A stretch of DNA of 64,000 bases from Rosistilla oblonga (GTDB taxonomy: Bacteria; Planctomycetota; Planctomycetia; Pirellulales; Pirellulaceae), in assembly GCF_007751715.1 (NCBI RefSeq), contig NZ_CP036292.1, positions 434,001-498,000 of the forward strand, written 5' to 3'. Shown here piece after piece: positions 8,600 through 17,280 of this stretch. Position numbers and translations under genes: made by a program. Position 1 is the stretch's first letter; the number at the start of each line of letters is the position of its first letter. The notes below the pieces were generated by a model. That model was given only the letters and a program-made list of their open reading frames with translations, was not told where the DNA came from and searched no databases.

Positions 8600-9746
8600 C
8601 GGCGTTCTTCGCTGACGGTTGCTCGATTTCGCCCAGCCAGAGGTCGGCGGACATTCCCGGACGCAGTCGATCCAACCCTTCGACGATCGTCGCCTTGATG
8701 CGGAAGACTTGTTTCGATCGCTCCTCGGGCGTCTGGATGTTGCTGGGGGTGAATTCGGCTCGCCGCGCGATGAAGCTGATCTCGCACGCGAACCGCTCGT
8801 CAGGAAAACTGTCGACGCTCATCGGCAACCGCTGGCCGACCTGAAGGTCCAGATGGTTTTCGGGGACGTAGGCGCGGACCCACAAGTTGGTGTTGTCCAT
8901 CAACGACATCACCGGTCCGCTGGCACTAACGAGGTCGCCCGGTTGCAGCTCCAACGCCTCGACCACGCCGGCGACCGGGCTGCGGATCACCAGTTCGTCC
9001 AGCCGCTGGCCGATGGCATCGAGCGTGGCTTGAGCTGCATCGCGGGCGGCGGCAGCTTGCCGGACCAATTCGTTGCGATAGCCGTTTTTCATCAGCTCCC
9101 ACGCGGCCTCCGCTTCGGCCAGCTTCGCCTTGGCTTCGTCCAGTTCCTCCTGCCGCGTACCCGCTTCCAGCAATTGCAGTTCGTTGTTGCGGACTGTCAG
9201 GTTGGCCCGAGCCGACTTCATCTTCTCGTCCGCCTCTTCGTACTCTTGCTGCGAGACGGCGTTGCTGTCGCGGAGATTGCTGGCTCGATCAAGGGTACGT
9301 TGGGCGAGCGTCAGTTCGACTTCCGCCGCTTGTTGGCGGCCCTTGGCGGCGGCGATCTCTTCCGGTCGCGGGCCGTTGGTCAGCTTTTCCAGTTGAGCTG
9401 CGATCTGGTCGACGCGCGCCTTGGCTTGGCGGATCTCTTCGGGCTGGTATCCGGCGGCCAAGCGATCGAGATCAGCTTGCCGCGCCGCGAGTTGGGCGGC
9501 CGCTTCGCGCTGCGATTCGATCAGATCAAACGGTTCCAGCCGCACCAGTTCCTGCCCCTTGGAAACGGTGGCTCCCTCTTCGACCAGCACTGCCGCGACG
9601 CGTCCGCCGACGCGCGACCCGATCCGGATCTCATCGGCTTCGATAAAACCAGAAACCTTCAGCGGCCCGGTCGCGCGTTGGCTGTACGCCAGAACGCCGA
9701 TCAACACAGCGGTCAGGAGCGCCAACGGTGCAATGCGTTTTATCAT
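8592..9746 (-). CDS. HlyD/YbhG-type membrane fusion protein
   Basis: Starting at the ATG at 9746 the protein has 384 residues. It has an N-terminal signal anchor (MIKRIAPLALLTAVLIGVLAY), a lipoyl/barrel-sandwich half motif GRVAAVLVEEGATVSKGQEL, a long alpha-helical hairpin rich in Ala, Glu, Gln and Lys (about residues 65-230), the second half motif SPVAGVVEALELQPGDLVS, and a beta-barrel ending in RLRPGMSADLWLG. It would join the adjacent fused ABC exporter across the periplasm. A TTG 45 bases upstream extends the frame, but those residues do not resemble the family, so the ATG is preferred. No clear Shine-Dalgarno is visible. Confidence 0.9.
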   Translation of the reverse strand: MIKRIAPLALLTAVLIGVLAYSQRATGPLKVSGFIEADEIRIGSRVGGRVAAVLVEEGATVSKGQELVRLEPFDLIESQREAAAQLAARQADLDRLAAGYQPEEIRQAKARVDQIAAQLEKLTNGPRPEEIAAAKGRQQAAEVELTLAQRTLDRASNLRDSNAVSQQEYEEADEKMKSARANLTVRNNELQLLEAGTRQEELDEAKAKLAEAEAAWELMKNGYRNELVRQAAAARDAAQATLDAIGQRLDELVIRSPVAGVVEALELQPGDLVSASGPVMSLMDNTNLWVRAYVPENHLDLQVGQRLPMSVDSFPDERFACEISFIARRAEFTPSNIQTPEERSKQVFRIKATIVEGLDRLRPGMSADLWLGEIEQPSAKNADE

Positions 9747-9867
9747 TGGTGGAGGTTGTGCGTAGTGAATGAAACAGCGGTGGAGAAGCAAATCTAAGTT
9801 AGTTTAACCGCGTGGGCATCGCCCCGTGCGTCTTGACGTTACGCACGCGAGTAAAACGATCGATGGG

Positions 9868-10102
9868 GACGCGCGGCCCGCTGGGCACGCGGTTAAACGA
9901 ATTGAGTCGGTTGGGTTGGAGTCGAGGCTTCAGCCGACGGCGCGCATCCCCTCGACGGCGCCGTGTGACGCGCGGCCCGCTGGGCACGTGGTTAAACGAA
10001 TTGAGTCGGTTGGGTTGGAGTCGAGGCTTCAGCCGACGGCGCGCATCCCTCGACGATTGGCGTGTGACGCGCGGCCCGTTGGGCACGCGGTTAAACGAAT
10101 TG
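9868..10102. repeat. 99-bp tandem repeat, about 2.4 units
   Basis: Units begin at 9868, 9967 and 10066 with GACGCGCGGCCCG(C/T)TGGGC and repeat with a 99-base period; the third stops after GCGGTTAAACGAATTG near 10102. Each complete unit contains TGGAGTCGAGGCTTCAGCCG, a word also found near 15642 and 34740, and CGCGGTTAAAC, which recurs near 54570. The array fills the 490-base gap between the membrane fusion protein gene and nadD. It is close to a multiple of three, so spurious reading frames run through it on both strands; none looks like a protein. Confidence 0.85.
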
Positions 10103-10236
10103 TGCGGACCTGAGGACTGTCGGGGGCGCGAGTCAAACGATTGGCGTGGGCCCCGCGACATTTGGTGGCGAGTCGCTTATAGTTCGATCCGGCGGTGGCG
10201 GAGTTTCGGTGGAGAGTGTTAAGAGGGTCTTCGGTG

Positions 10237-10836
10237 ATGCGGATTGGGATTCTGGGCGGGTCGTTTGATCCGGTGCACTATGGGCATCTGATGTTGGCAG
10301 AGCGGGCTCGTGAACAGCTCTCTCTGGACAAGGTCTTGTTCGTCCCTGCGGCGATGTCGCCGCTGAAGCCAACCGGTCCGGTGGCGTCGAGCGAGGCGCG
10401 GGTTGCGATGTTGCAATTGGCGATCGGAGGAAACGAAGCGTTTGAAGTCAGCCGCGTCGAGATCGATCGCGGCGGCGTCAGCTACACCTTGGATACGGTG
10501 ACAGCGATTCGTGAACAGTTCCCACAGGCGGAGCTGTTTCTGATGATGGGAGCCGACCTCGTCGGTCAGCTCGGCGACTGGAAGCAGCCTGAAAAGATCT
10601 TCGCGATCGCCAAGCCAGCGATCATGAATCGTGGCGGCTATGACGCGGCGACGGCTGCGGAGATCGAACCGTTTTTGACCGACAGTGATTCAGGGCAGGT
10701 TGCCTTTCTGCAGATGCCGCAGATCGAACTATCGAGCAGCGAGCTGCGCGATCGGATCGGTGCGGGTAAAAGCATTCGCTATCACACGCCGCGAGCTGTC
10801 GAAGAATCGATCCGCGCCGAAGGCTTGTACGTTTAG
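10237..10836 (+). CDS. nadD: Nicotinate-nucleotide adenylyltransferase NadD
   Basis: A 199-residue enzyme that adds AMP to nicotinate mononucleotide to make deamido-NAD in NAD synthesis. The nucleotidyltransferase motif MRIGILGGSFDPVHYGHL opens the protein. SSSELRDRIGAGKSIRYHTP near the end matches the (S/T)SSxxR motif of the family, and EESIRAEGLYV is the usual C terminus. The ATG at 10237 was chosen because the family begins directly before the GGSFDP motif; AGAGGG about ten bases upstream can serve as ribosome site. The upstream in-frame start at 10195 would add 14 residues unlike the family. The gene stands alone and converges on the TSUP gene. Confidence 0.95.
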   Translation: MRIGILGGSFDPVHYGHLMLAERAREQLSLDKVLFVPAAMSPLKPTGPVASSEARVAMLQLAIGGNEAFEVSRVEIDRGGVSYTLDTVTAIREQFPQAELFLMMGADLVGQLGDWKQPEKIFAIAKPAIMNRGGYDAATAAEIEPFLTDSDSGQVAFLQMPQIELSSSELRDRIGAGKSIRYHTPRAVEESIRAEGLYV

Positions 10837-10897
10837 GCGGTTGGTCGCAGGCGACGCTTCGAAGAGTTCTTGGGTAGATTGGTGGAGCGTCGTTGGT

Positions 10898-11653
10898 TCA
10901 GGAGAGGCTCGACCAAATCATCTTCACTCCCGATGCCGTCATCACGACGATCAGGAAGACAAAGATCAGCCGGTTTCCCTTTTTGATCGCCAGTTTCGCA
11001 CCGACGACGCCGCCGACCACGTTCCCCATCGCCATCGCTAGGCCCGGCAACCATTCGATATAGCCGTAGACCGCGAACAGGCCGACCGCGGCGAGGGTGA
11101 CTAAGAAGCCGATCAGGTTTTTGATCGCATTGGAAGCCAGCAGGTCGCCGGTGTTTAGAAGGCTCATCGCCATTAACAATAGGATCCCCATGCCCGCTTG
11201 GATGAAGCCGACGTAGATGCCGATTGCAAAAAACAGCGGCGACGTGACCCATCGCGACCTGTCGCTGGCTTGGCGAGTTTCGATCAATCGCTTGGGGTTC
11301 ATGGCGATCAGGACGGCCATGCAGAGGAAGATCACACCAAAGATCGCTTCAAAAATTCCCGACGGCAGGTAGATCGCCAGCAACGCACCGACAGGCACGC
11401 CAGCCAGAGTTGGGATCGTTAATTCGAGCGCGAGGGATCGGTTTAAGTACCCGTGTTTGTTGAACGTAGCAACTGCGGAGGCGCTGGAGAATAAGACGGC
11501 GACGCGGTTGGTACCGTTGGCAATTTTTGGGTCGAGCCCAAATAGCATCAGCGCCGGGAGGGTCAAGAAAGAACCGCCTCCTGCGATCGTGTTGATTGTC
11601 CCCGCGATAAATCCCGCGACGATCAATACAACGTACCAAGCCAATTGTTGCAT
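10898..11653 (-). CDS. TSUP (TauE/SafE) family membrane permease
   Basis: From the ATG at 11653 this is a 251-residue polytopic protein with about seven or eight hydrophobic segments. The first segment carries FIAGTINTIAGGGSFLTLPAL and the fourth region FIQAGMGILLLMAMS, the paired glycine-rich half-repeats of the TSUP family, which moves sulfite, sulfonates or other small organic anions. The longer frame begins at a TTG at 11674 and adds seven residues; the ATG fits the family better. Its substrate cannot be read from sequence, and the neighbours (nadD and an FKBP gene) give no clue. Confidence 0.88.
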   Translation of the reverse strand: MQQLAWYVVLIVAGFIAGTINTIAGGGSFLTLPALMLFGLDPKIANGTNRVAVLFSSASAVATFNKHGYLNRSLALELTIPTLAGVPVGALLAIYLPSGIFEAIFGVIFLCMAVLIAMNPKRLIETRQASDRSRWVTSPLFFAIGIYVGFIQAGMGILLLMAMSLLNTGDLLASNAIKNLIGFLVTLAAVGLFAVYGYIEWLPGLAMAMGNVVGGVVGAKLAIKKGNRLIFVFLIVVMTASGVKMIWSSLS

Positions 11654-11725
11654 TTCGTAAATCGATTCTTTCAACAGGGCTCAACGCATCCTGTCGGTCG
11701 GTGAGGGGAGCGTTGGCCGCCGGTC

Positions 11726-11823
11726 GGATCCGCTCGCAGGCTGTGTGCCTGCGGTATCGACCGGTGAGCAGAGATCCGCATGGTCATCGCGTTCCAAGGT
11801 GGTGCCTTGGAACGAGCGGATCG
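11726..11823. repeat. Nested inverted repeats (cloverleaf-like)
   Basis: An outer stem GATCCGCTCG / CGAGCGGATC (about 11727-11736 and 11813-11822) encloses two smaller perfect hairpins: CGCAGGC/GCCTGCG at 11735-11753 and CGTTCCAAGG/CCTTGGAACG at 11790-11814. It lies directly after the FKBP gene stop on the minus strand and before the TSUP start, so it may end the FKBP transcript. Its complexity looks more like a dispersed palindromic repeat than a simple terminator. Confidence 0.6.
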
Positions 11824-11837
11824 AGGGTGAGGCTAGA

Positions 11838-12599
11838 TCAGTCGAGGATGTCGAGCAATTCGACTTCGAAGATCAACGCTTCGTTTGGACCGATGGTTGG
11901 CGGTTCGTTTGGATCGCGCGAGGGGGATCCACGCAGGCCGTAACCGAGGTCTGGCGGAATGTAGAGCATCCACTTGTCGCCAACTTTCATCTTCTGCAAT
12001 CCTTCGGTCCAACCGCGGATGACTTGGCCGACGCCAAACTGAGCCGGTTGGCCGCGCTGGACCGAGCTGTCGAAGACTTCGCCGTTGATCAGCTTGCCGG
12101 TGTAGTGGACGCTGACGGTGCTTTGTGCCGTCGGCGATGCGCCGGTTCCCTCTTTGATGACTTGGTATTGCAAGCCGCTCGGGAGGGTCACAACGCCTGG
12201 TTTCTTGCCGTTTGCGGCCAGGAAGGCGTCGGCTTTTTCTTTGTTGGGGCCAGCGATCGCTTCCATCTTCTTTTCTTGTTCGCGAACGCGGGCTTCAGCT
12301 CGCTGTTGCAGCTGGGCGTCGATCGCTTGGAAAGCAGCTTGGATCTGTTCGGTCGTGATCTTTGGATTCGCCTTGCTGATCGCGTCGAAGATGCCCAAAG
12401 CGACCGAGGCGGTGTCGAGATCGCCCGCTTCGAAACCTTGGCGGCGCAACTGGCTGCCCATTTCGAGGCCGAGGGCGTAGCTGTTTACGTCTTTTACGCC
12501 CGATGCGGGGGCGGGGATCGAATCTTGGGACATAGCGTCTTGGATTGGCAGGGTGGAGAGGCAGGAGCAAAGCAGCCCGCAAAATAGCAAGCGTTTCAT
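11838..12599 (-). CDS. FKBP-type peptidyl-prolyl isomerase, secreted (FkpA/Mip-like)
   Basis: A 253-residue protein with a Sec signal peptide (MKRLLFCGLLCSCLSTLP, mature from about residue 25). The N-terminal helical domain (SYALGLEMGSQLRRQGF, AFQAIDAQLQQR) is the FkpA/Mip dimerisation part. The C-terminal FKBP domain begins at LPSGLQYQVIKEGTGASP and contains VSVHYTGKLINGEVFDSS, IRGWTEGLQKMKVGDKW and YIPPDLGYG. It would catalyse proline isomerisation during folding in the periplasm. The frame extends to 12884, but the ATG at 12599 has an AGGA site about eight bases upstream and begins the signal peptide. Confidence 0.93.
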   Translation of the reverse strand: MKRLLFCGLLCSCLSTLPIQDAMSQDSIPAPASGVKDVNSYALGLEMGSQLRRQGFEAGDLDTASVALGIFDAISKANPKITTEQIQAAFQAIDAQLQQRAEARVREQEKKMEAIAGPNKEKADAFLAANGKKPGVVTLPSGLQYQVIKEGTGASPTAQSTVSVHYTGKLINGEVFDSSVQRGQPAQFGVGQVIRGWTEGLQKMKVGDKWMLYIPPDLGYGLRGSPSRDPNEPPTIGPNEALIFEVELLDILD

Positions 12600-12902
12600 G
12601 GAGATGTTCCTAAGGGTGGAAATGTCGCCGCGGTGCAAAGTGGGCTGCGGCTGGTGTTTTACAGGATAGCAGGCTGGTCCGGTTGTGGCGAACCACGCCG
12701 GTCGACCACCGCCGGGCAAAAGTTGTTTTTTTGCGTTTGGGCGGATCCGCTGCGGAGCGATAGATGGCGGTTCGTTGATGAACCGTTGGGGGGGGCAGGG
12801 GATGGCTTCAGCTGAAACGCTGTATTGCCCCCGATAGGCCGTCGCAGGTTGGGCTCGATCGCCCTTCCCGCGTCGCTCTTTCAATCGATTGTGAAAATCG
12901 CG
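12600..12902. other. Gene-free stretch between tpx and the FKBP gene
   Basis: About 300 bases lie between the tpx stop and the FKBP start, both on the minus strand. It should contain the FKBP promoter, but no convincing -35/-10 pair was found. A run of eight G followed by CAGGGG near 12788-12800 on the plus strand could form G-rich secondary structure. The short reading frames here do not look like proteins. Confidence 0.4.
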
Positions 12903-13418
12903 TTAGCTGGCGTTTTTCAGGGCTTCTAGTGCCGCGTCGTAGTTAGGTTCGCTGGTCACTTCGCTAACGGTTTCGGCGTACAGGACGGTTCCCTTGGAAT
13001 CGAGTACGACGACCGCGCGGGTCAACAGCTTCAGTTCATCGATCGTCATGCCGTAAGCCGCACCAAATTCACCGGTTTGGTAATCGCTGGCGGTCTGCAT
13101 CGAGACGTTCTCGGCGCCACAGAAGCGAGCTTGCGCGAAAGGAAGGTCGCGGCTGATCGTGACTGCGTTGATCGAATCGCCCAGAGCGCCCAACGATTCG
13201 TTGAACTTCTTGGTTTGGATCGCGCAGACGCCGGTGTCCAGCGAAGGGACGATGCTCAGCAGGGCTGGCTTTCCCTTGAGGTCGGCCAGGGGCAGCGTTT
13301 GCATCCCGTCTTTGTAGTAGTGCAAGGTGAAATCGGGGGCGGTGCTGCCCACGGTCAGTTCTTCGCCTTGCAACGTCATTGGGTTGCCTTTGAATGTGAT
13401 CACTCCGCTGCGCGCCAT
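12903..13418 (-). CDS. tpx: Thiol peroxidase Tpx (2-Cys peroxiredoxin)
   Basis: A 171-residue peroxiredoxin that reduces hydrogen peroxide and alkyl hydroperoxides using thioredoxin. The start MARSGVITFKGNPMTLQG is typical of Tpx. The peroxidatic cysteine is in SIVPSLDTGVCAIQTKKFNE; the family has PSLDTxVC there. The resolving cysteine is in ARFCGAENVSMQTASDY. The TRAVVVLDSKGTVLY segment near the end is also standard. The length matches the family. It is transcribed towards the FKBP gene and is probably a single-gene unit. Confidence 0.96.
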   Translation of the reverse strand: MARSGVITFKGNPMTLQGEELTVGSTAPDFTLHYYKDGMQTLPLADLKGKPALLSIVPSLDTGVCAIQTKKFNESLGALGDSINAVTISRDLPFAQARFCGAENVSMQTASDYQTGEFGAAYGMTIDELKLLTRAVVVLDSKGTVLYAETVSEVTSEPNYDAALEALKNAS

Positions 13419-13616
13419 CTTCGTATCTCCGCTATTTGGGTTGGATTAACTTCATCGCATTGCATTCGTCTGGGTGCCGCGAATGCGTTGAGTGAAGTAT
13501 GGCGAAGATCGATGGCGTGGCAAAGGGCGTGTGTTTCCACCGCCCTGGATGCTGTTGTGGATCGCTGGATTATGACCAGGCGATCCTGCGGTAGATCCGG
13601 TGGCGATCAGCCTCGA

Positions 13617-13868
13617 TTACCAGTGGACTTCGATCTGGTTGTCGACTTGGTCGGCGCCGGGGACGCTGCGGACAGCTTCCTGGGCCATCTGTTTGATAAA
13701 ATAACTGCGGACGGTGCCGCTGAGGACGACGTTTTGGCCGTCGGCATGCGGTCGGATGCCCATGCCACGCAGGTGCGGATGTTGGCGGATGACGCTGTCG
13801 ACGCGGATTTGCAACGGTTCGATGTCGTGTTGGGCCGGAAGGGTTTGTGTGCTCATTTGATCTGCCAT
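13617..13868 (-). CDS. Small BON-domain protein
   Basis: An 83-residue protein made almost entirely of one BON domain: IRVDSVIRQHPHLRGMGIRP, then QNVVLSGTVRSYFIKQMAQE and PGADQVDNQIEV. BON domains bind phospholipids or sit in envelope and osmotic-stress proteins. No signal peptide is visible from this start. Three starts are possible (13919, 13868, 13856); 13868 (MADQMSTQ) is a compromise because none has a clear ribosome site. It is divergent from the M48 peptidase gene. Confidence 0.75.
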   Translation of the reverse strand: MADQMSTQTLPAQHDIEPLQIRVDSVIRQHPHLRGMGIRPHADGQNVVLSGTVRSYFIKQMAQEAVRSVPGADQVDNQIEVHW

Positions 13869-14244
13869 AGGGTTTGTGGGGAGGATTGGCTTTCGCCATA
13901 AAAAGGATTCGGCAGTCAAATGCTTGCACCCTTAGGATAATTTGGTGTTCGTGCTTAGAAAATGTATCGGCAGCGGTATCGGTGACGGTTGTGCCGGATC
14001 TAACGCGGGTCGGCTGGCAAAATGGTCGCACGAGGTGCTTTGTGGTCATTTTGCAGTGGAAGTGGCTGGCGTTGGGGTGGGGCGTTATAACCGAAACACC
14101 CGCTCTGAAACGGGACGTTTGCAGAGGAAATGTTGTGCGGGCGATTGCAGGCGGGCGGTCGAGCCGGTTGGGGGTGATTACCGTGGAGGGATCTGCTGGT
14201 AGAAGTTTTGCAGTGATTCTCGAGTTCTTTGATCGAGCTGATTT
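13869..14244. other. Divergent intergenic region between BON gene and M48 peptidase gene
   Basis: About 375 bases with no credible reading frame. It must contain the promoters of two divergent genes. No clear -35/-10 pair, riboswitch fold or repeat could be picked out by eye. Confidence 0.4.
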
Positions 14245-15552
14245 ATGCCCGTGTATTGGTTTGCCCTACTGATTTCCGTTCTGTTGTCGGCCTCTTCGAC
14301 CGACATGCTGACGCTGCCGAGCCCGTTTGTGACGGCGTTTGGGATGGTGATGTTGTGGGGTGTCATGGCCAAAGGGTTTGCGATCCTGAATGCTCAGCAG
14401 GTGCTGCGACAGCAGGCGAGCTTCGATCAGGCGGCTCGTAAGCTCTCGCGTCAGTTGAATTGCTTGCGTTGGTTGTGGCTGCCGCTGGGAGCCGTTGGGC
14501 TGACGGCCTGCGGTTTTTCGCAAGCTGTCGAAGATTCGCCGATCGGTGCATCGATGGCGTTGGGGGCGATGGGGATGTTGATTCCTAGCCTGGCTGCCGT
14601 GGCGTCGACTTGGCTGGCCGAGCGGCAGTTTTCCGATTGGGTCGGCGAAGCGGAGCCGGTTCAAAACGAGAGCGATTCGCCGTCGCGGTTCCCGACGCTG
14701 CATGCGGTGATGGAATCGCTGCGGTTGCAAGCGGCGTGGATCTTGTTGCCGGTCTTATTTGTGTTTGCCGTGATCGATGTGGTGAATTTCGGGTTTGTCG
14801 GCGCCGATTCGCAGCATCGTTGGGTCGGCGGCGCGGCCGGTTTACTCTGCTTGCCCTTCTTTTTGCCGATGCTGATCCGTTTCATTTGGAACACGCGGCG
14901 GTGCGAACACGATCCGCAATCGGCTTGGTTAGTCGATGTCGTTCGCGCGTCGGGCTTGCGGCATTTTCGAATCCGCCGGTGGGAAACCGAAGGGCGGATC
15001 TGCAGCGCTTTGGTCGCCGGATTCATTCCCGGTTTCCGGATGTTGTTGCTCAGCGACGCCCTCTTGGACCGACTGGATCGCAAATCGACGACGATGGTGG
15101 TGCTGCACGAATTGGCACATGTCCGCCGCTGGCACATCGCGCTGCGGATGTTGACGCTGGTTCCGACCTGGGGGATCGTCGGTTTCATCGGTTCTCATTT
15201 TGCGGGAGCTCCGCTGCAGCAGGGGGCTGTCGTCGCGGCGGGCTTGCTGCTGACGCTGTTAGCGCTGCGTTGGGTTTCCCACGCGACCGAACTGGATGCC
15301 GATCGCTACGCCTGCTCGCTGGCCGCTCAGATCGCGGCGGCGGATTCGGGGAATCGCTTGCAGGGGGCGGTTCCGGCGTCGGAGGTCGATGCAGCTTATG
15401 TGCTCGCATCGGCGTTGGTCGATGTCTGCTGCGACAATCCCAAAGCTTGCCGGGCCAGTTGGATGCACCCGAGTCTGGCGACTCGCGTCGATCGACTGCA
15501 TCGGGTCGCCAATCCCGCTGTCTCGCAGCAATCATCGCTGCAGCAGGTCTGA
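14245..15552 (+). CDS. M48-type integral membrane zinc peptidase
   Basis: A 435-residue membrane protein with several hydrophobic segments in the first 220 residues. The zinc site is HELAH at about residues 288-292 (MVVLHELAHVRRWH), with the third ligand in ELDADRYAC at about 349-353, the pattern of the M48 (Ste24/HtpX) clan. A hydrophobic segment lies between the two motifs, so the active site is at the membrane. It may take part in membrane-protein quality control; no substrate is known. No strong ribosome site precedes the ATG. Confidence 0.85.
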   Translation: MPVYWFALLISVLLSASSTDMLTLPSPFVTAFGMVMLWGVMAKGFAILNAQQVLRQQASFDQAARKLSRQLNCLRWLWLPLGAVGLTACGFSQAVEDSPIGASMALGAMGMLIPSLAAVASTWLAERQFSDWVGEAEPVQNESDSPSRFPTLHAVMESLRLQAAWILLPVLFVFAVIDVVNFGFVGADSQHRWVGGAAGLLCLPFFLPMLIRFIWNTRRCEHDPQSAWLVDVVRASGLRHFRIRRWETEGRICSALVAGFIPGFRMLLLSDALLDRLDRKSTTMVVLHELAHVRRWHIALRMLTLVPTWGIVGFIGSHFAGAPLQQGAVVAAGLLLTLLALRWVSHATELDADRYACSLAAQIAAADSGNRLQGAVPASEVDAAYVLASALVDVCCDNPKACRASWMHPSLATRVDRLHRVANPAVSQQSSLQQV

Positions 15553-16626
15553 CATTAGGCGGCGAGACCGGCCGCTGGAGTGGAGCCTTCAGGCGATTTC
15601 AGCTAGCTGGATTCAGCGAGTCAAATTCAGTGCCGCGTGAGTCGGCTGAAGCCTCGACTCCAGCGCTCGTAGCTGTTCGGGCTCTGTTTTTCCCGGCGGA
15701 ATCGTATTTTCTGGAAATCTCAGAAAAACGCGAACCCGTTCGGATCGCAGGCGTCTAAGTGGGCGAAGCAGGTCGTATTTATTGGCGGCTGAGTCGGAAA
15801 CTGTTACCGATTTGGGCCGATAAATGATTGACAAGAGTCCGTCGCATTGGCGATGATCTTGTTAGGGACCGTCGCCCGGTGCGGTGAAGGTCCTGGTTTC
15901 AATGTTTGTTTTCCGGGGCTGGTTGTTGTTAACTAGCCCTACATTTTCTGAACTTCTCTATTCGCGTTGCTATCGCGAAGGAGGCCTCAAGTGCGTAACG
16001 AAATTATTACCAATGCTGTTGTTAACGTCGTCGATCGTGAAGATCGCGTGGTCGTTATTGGCTGCTTGGTCGTAGTGCGCCGCCTCCATCTGCGCCTAAA
16101 ACAGCAGCTTCTAAGTTACGCGAAAGCCTTTGCCAGTCGCGGCATGCCTACGGGCATGCCGTATCCGATGACCCGCTGTTGGCGGGTCTGTACGGAGACG
16201 ACGTCAGCGATGCTGATGTCCGGTGGCACGCAAGGGCTGTCATCGAGCGGGCTGGCATTGATGCCAGCAATGGCCGGATCGCGAAACGCCTGAACTTCAG
16301 GCCGCTCGTACAAATCTGGTGATTACTAGGGCTTTCGGCTGTGAAAGTTCGCTCGTGCACGATCCCTGCGGGATGATCGCGTTCGATCGGCGTATCCACT
16401 GCTTGCCCAAGAATCGGGTTTCTTTGATCTGTGTTGTCGTGCCTACAGAGGACGGCGATGCGTTGATTGGGAACCACCGCGGAACTTCGCTCGCACCTTC
16501 GGTGGATGTGTGCAGCGTGTTCTTGAGACGGAATTGTTTCAATCGATTTCCATTCAACGCCGGGTGTGGCTAGGCCCCCAGAGCGCTGCGTGGAGCAAGA
16601 CGCTTCGGGAAAAGGAAAACATTAGT
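15553..16626. other. 1.07-kb region with a large imperfect hairpin and an uncertain small frame
   Basis: Directly after the peptidase gene, 15573-15596 and 15642-15665 form a 24-bp stem with three mismatches around a 45-base loop. The right arm is the dispersed word TCGGCTGAAGCCTCGACTCC. From about 15830 on, a small frame with a strong ribosome site is possible (separate entry). The remaining 300 bases before the sigma factor gene contain only short frames on both strands that do not resemble proteins. Confidence 0.5.
15991..16293 (+). CDS. Uncertain small frame with strong ribosome site, possibly a frameshifted remnant
   Basis: A GTG at 15991 follows GAAGGAGG by seven bases, one of the best ribosome sites in the window, and that site is itself preceded by a TTCGCG/CGCGAA stem-loop (15961-15979). 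The frame encodes 100 residues. The first 30 (RNEIITNAVVNVVDREDRVV and a Val-rich run) look protein-like; the later part is rich in Met, Ser and Gly and does not. From about 16083 a different frame looks better (DDPLLAGLYGDDVSDADVRW, to a stop at 16322). This would fit a gene broken by a frameshift. No family is recognised. Confidence 0.25.
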   Translation: MRNEIITNAVVNVVDREDRVVVIGCLVVVRRLHLRLKQQLLSYAKAFASRGMPTGMPYPMTRCWRVCTETTSAMLMSGGTQGLSSSGLALMPAMAGSRNA

Positions 16627-17202
16627 ATGTCTACGGCATTTCTTTCGGATCTGCGAAATCAGACCGTTGCCGAATTGGTAACCGCCGCTCAAGCAGGCGA
16701 CCGGCTCGCATTTGGTGAATTGTTCGATCGCTACCGACCTCAGGTCATCGGATTGGCGATTCGTCGCTTGGGTAGCGTCGACGAGGCTGAAGAGTTGGCA
16801 CAGGACGTGTTTGTTCAAGCGATGCAAAAGATCGATCAGTTGCGTGTCCCAGAAGCCTTCGGCGGCTGGGTTCGTCAGATCGTACATCGGATGGCGATCA
16901 ATCGGTTCACGCGGCGGCCTCGCGCCGTCGCGTGCGACCCGGTGACACTCGATGCGACTTGCTTCGATTCGGGAACTCCCGAGGATGTGGCGATCGATCG
17001 CGAGAACGCCGCCTACATCCACGAGGGCCTGGGCCGACTTGGCGATATGGATCGGCAGACGTTGGAAGCGTTTTATCTCGATGGGCAGAGCTTGATCGAG
17101 ATGAGCGACGCCTTCGACGCGCCGGTCGGTACAATCAAGCGACGGCTGCACGTCGCTCGCAAGCGACTGGCCAAGGAGCTGGACGTATTGCAGGCGGTTT
17201 GA
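16627..17202 (+). CDS. ECF-type RNA polymerase sigma factor
   Basis: A 191-residue sigma-70 family protein with region 2 (FDRYRPQVIGLAIRRLGSVD, then EAEELAQDVFVQAMQKI) and region 4 (LEAFYLDGQSLIEMSDAFDA, then GTIKRRLHVARKRL, the helix-turn-helix that reads the -35 element). It has no region 1 or 3, as is normal for ECF sigma factors. The ATG at 16627 follows AAAAGGAAAA by about eight bases; an upstream extension to 16510 lacks family similarity. No anti-sigma gene is adjacent: the next gene is DUF423 on the other strand. The signal it responds to is unknown. Confidence 0.9.
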   Translation: MSTAFLSDLRNQTVAELVTAAQAGDRLAFGELFDRYRPQVIGLAIRRLGSVDEAEELAQDVFVQAMQKIDQLRVPEAFGGWVRQIVHRMAINRFTRRPRAVACDPVTLDATCFDSGTPEDVAIDRENAAYIHEGLGRLGDMDRQTLEAFYLDGQSLIEMSDAFDAPVGTIKRRLHVARKRLAKELDVLQAV

Positions 17203-17280
17203 ATCGGGCGGCTGGAAACGGCTTGCCGATTGCGAGAGTTCTTCTCGAGCGGTCGGTGAGCTGCGTTGTTGTGCCTTCGC

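Noticed and set aside
9868-10102. CRISPR array suspicion for the 99-bp repeats
   Set aside because: The whole 99 bases repeat, without unique spacers, there are only 2.4 units, and no cas gene is near.
12633-12815. 60-residue plus-strand frame between the tpx and FKBP genes
   Set aside because: No ribosome site, no recognisable pattern, and it lies opposite the expected promoter region.
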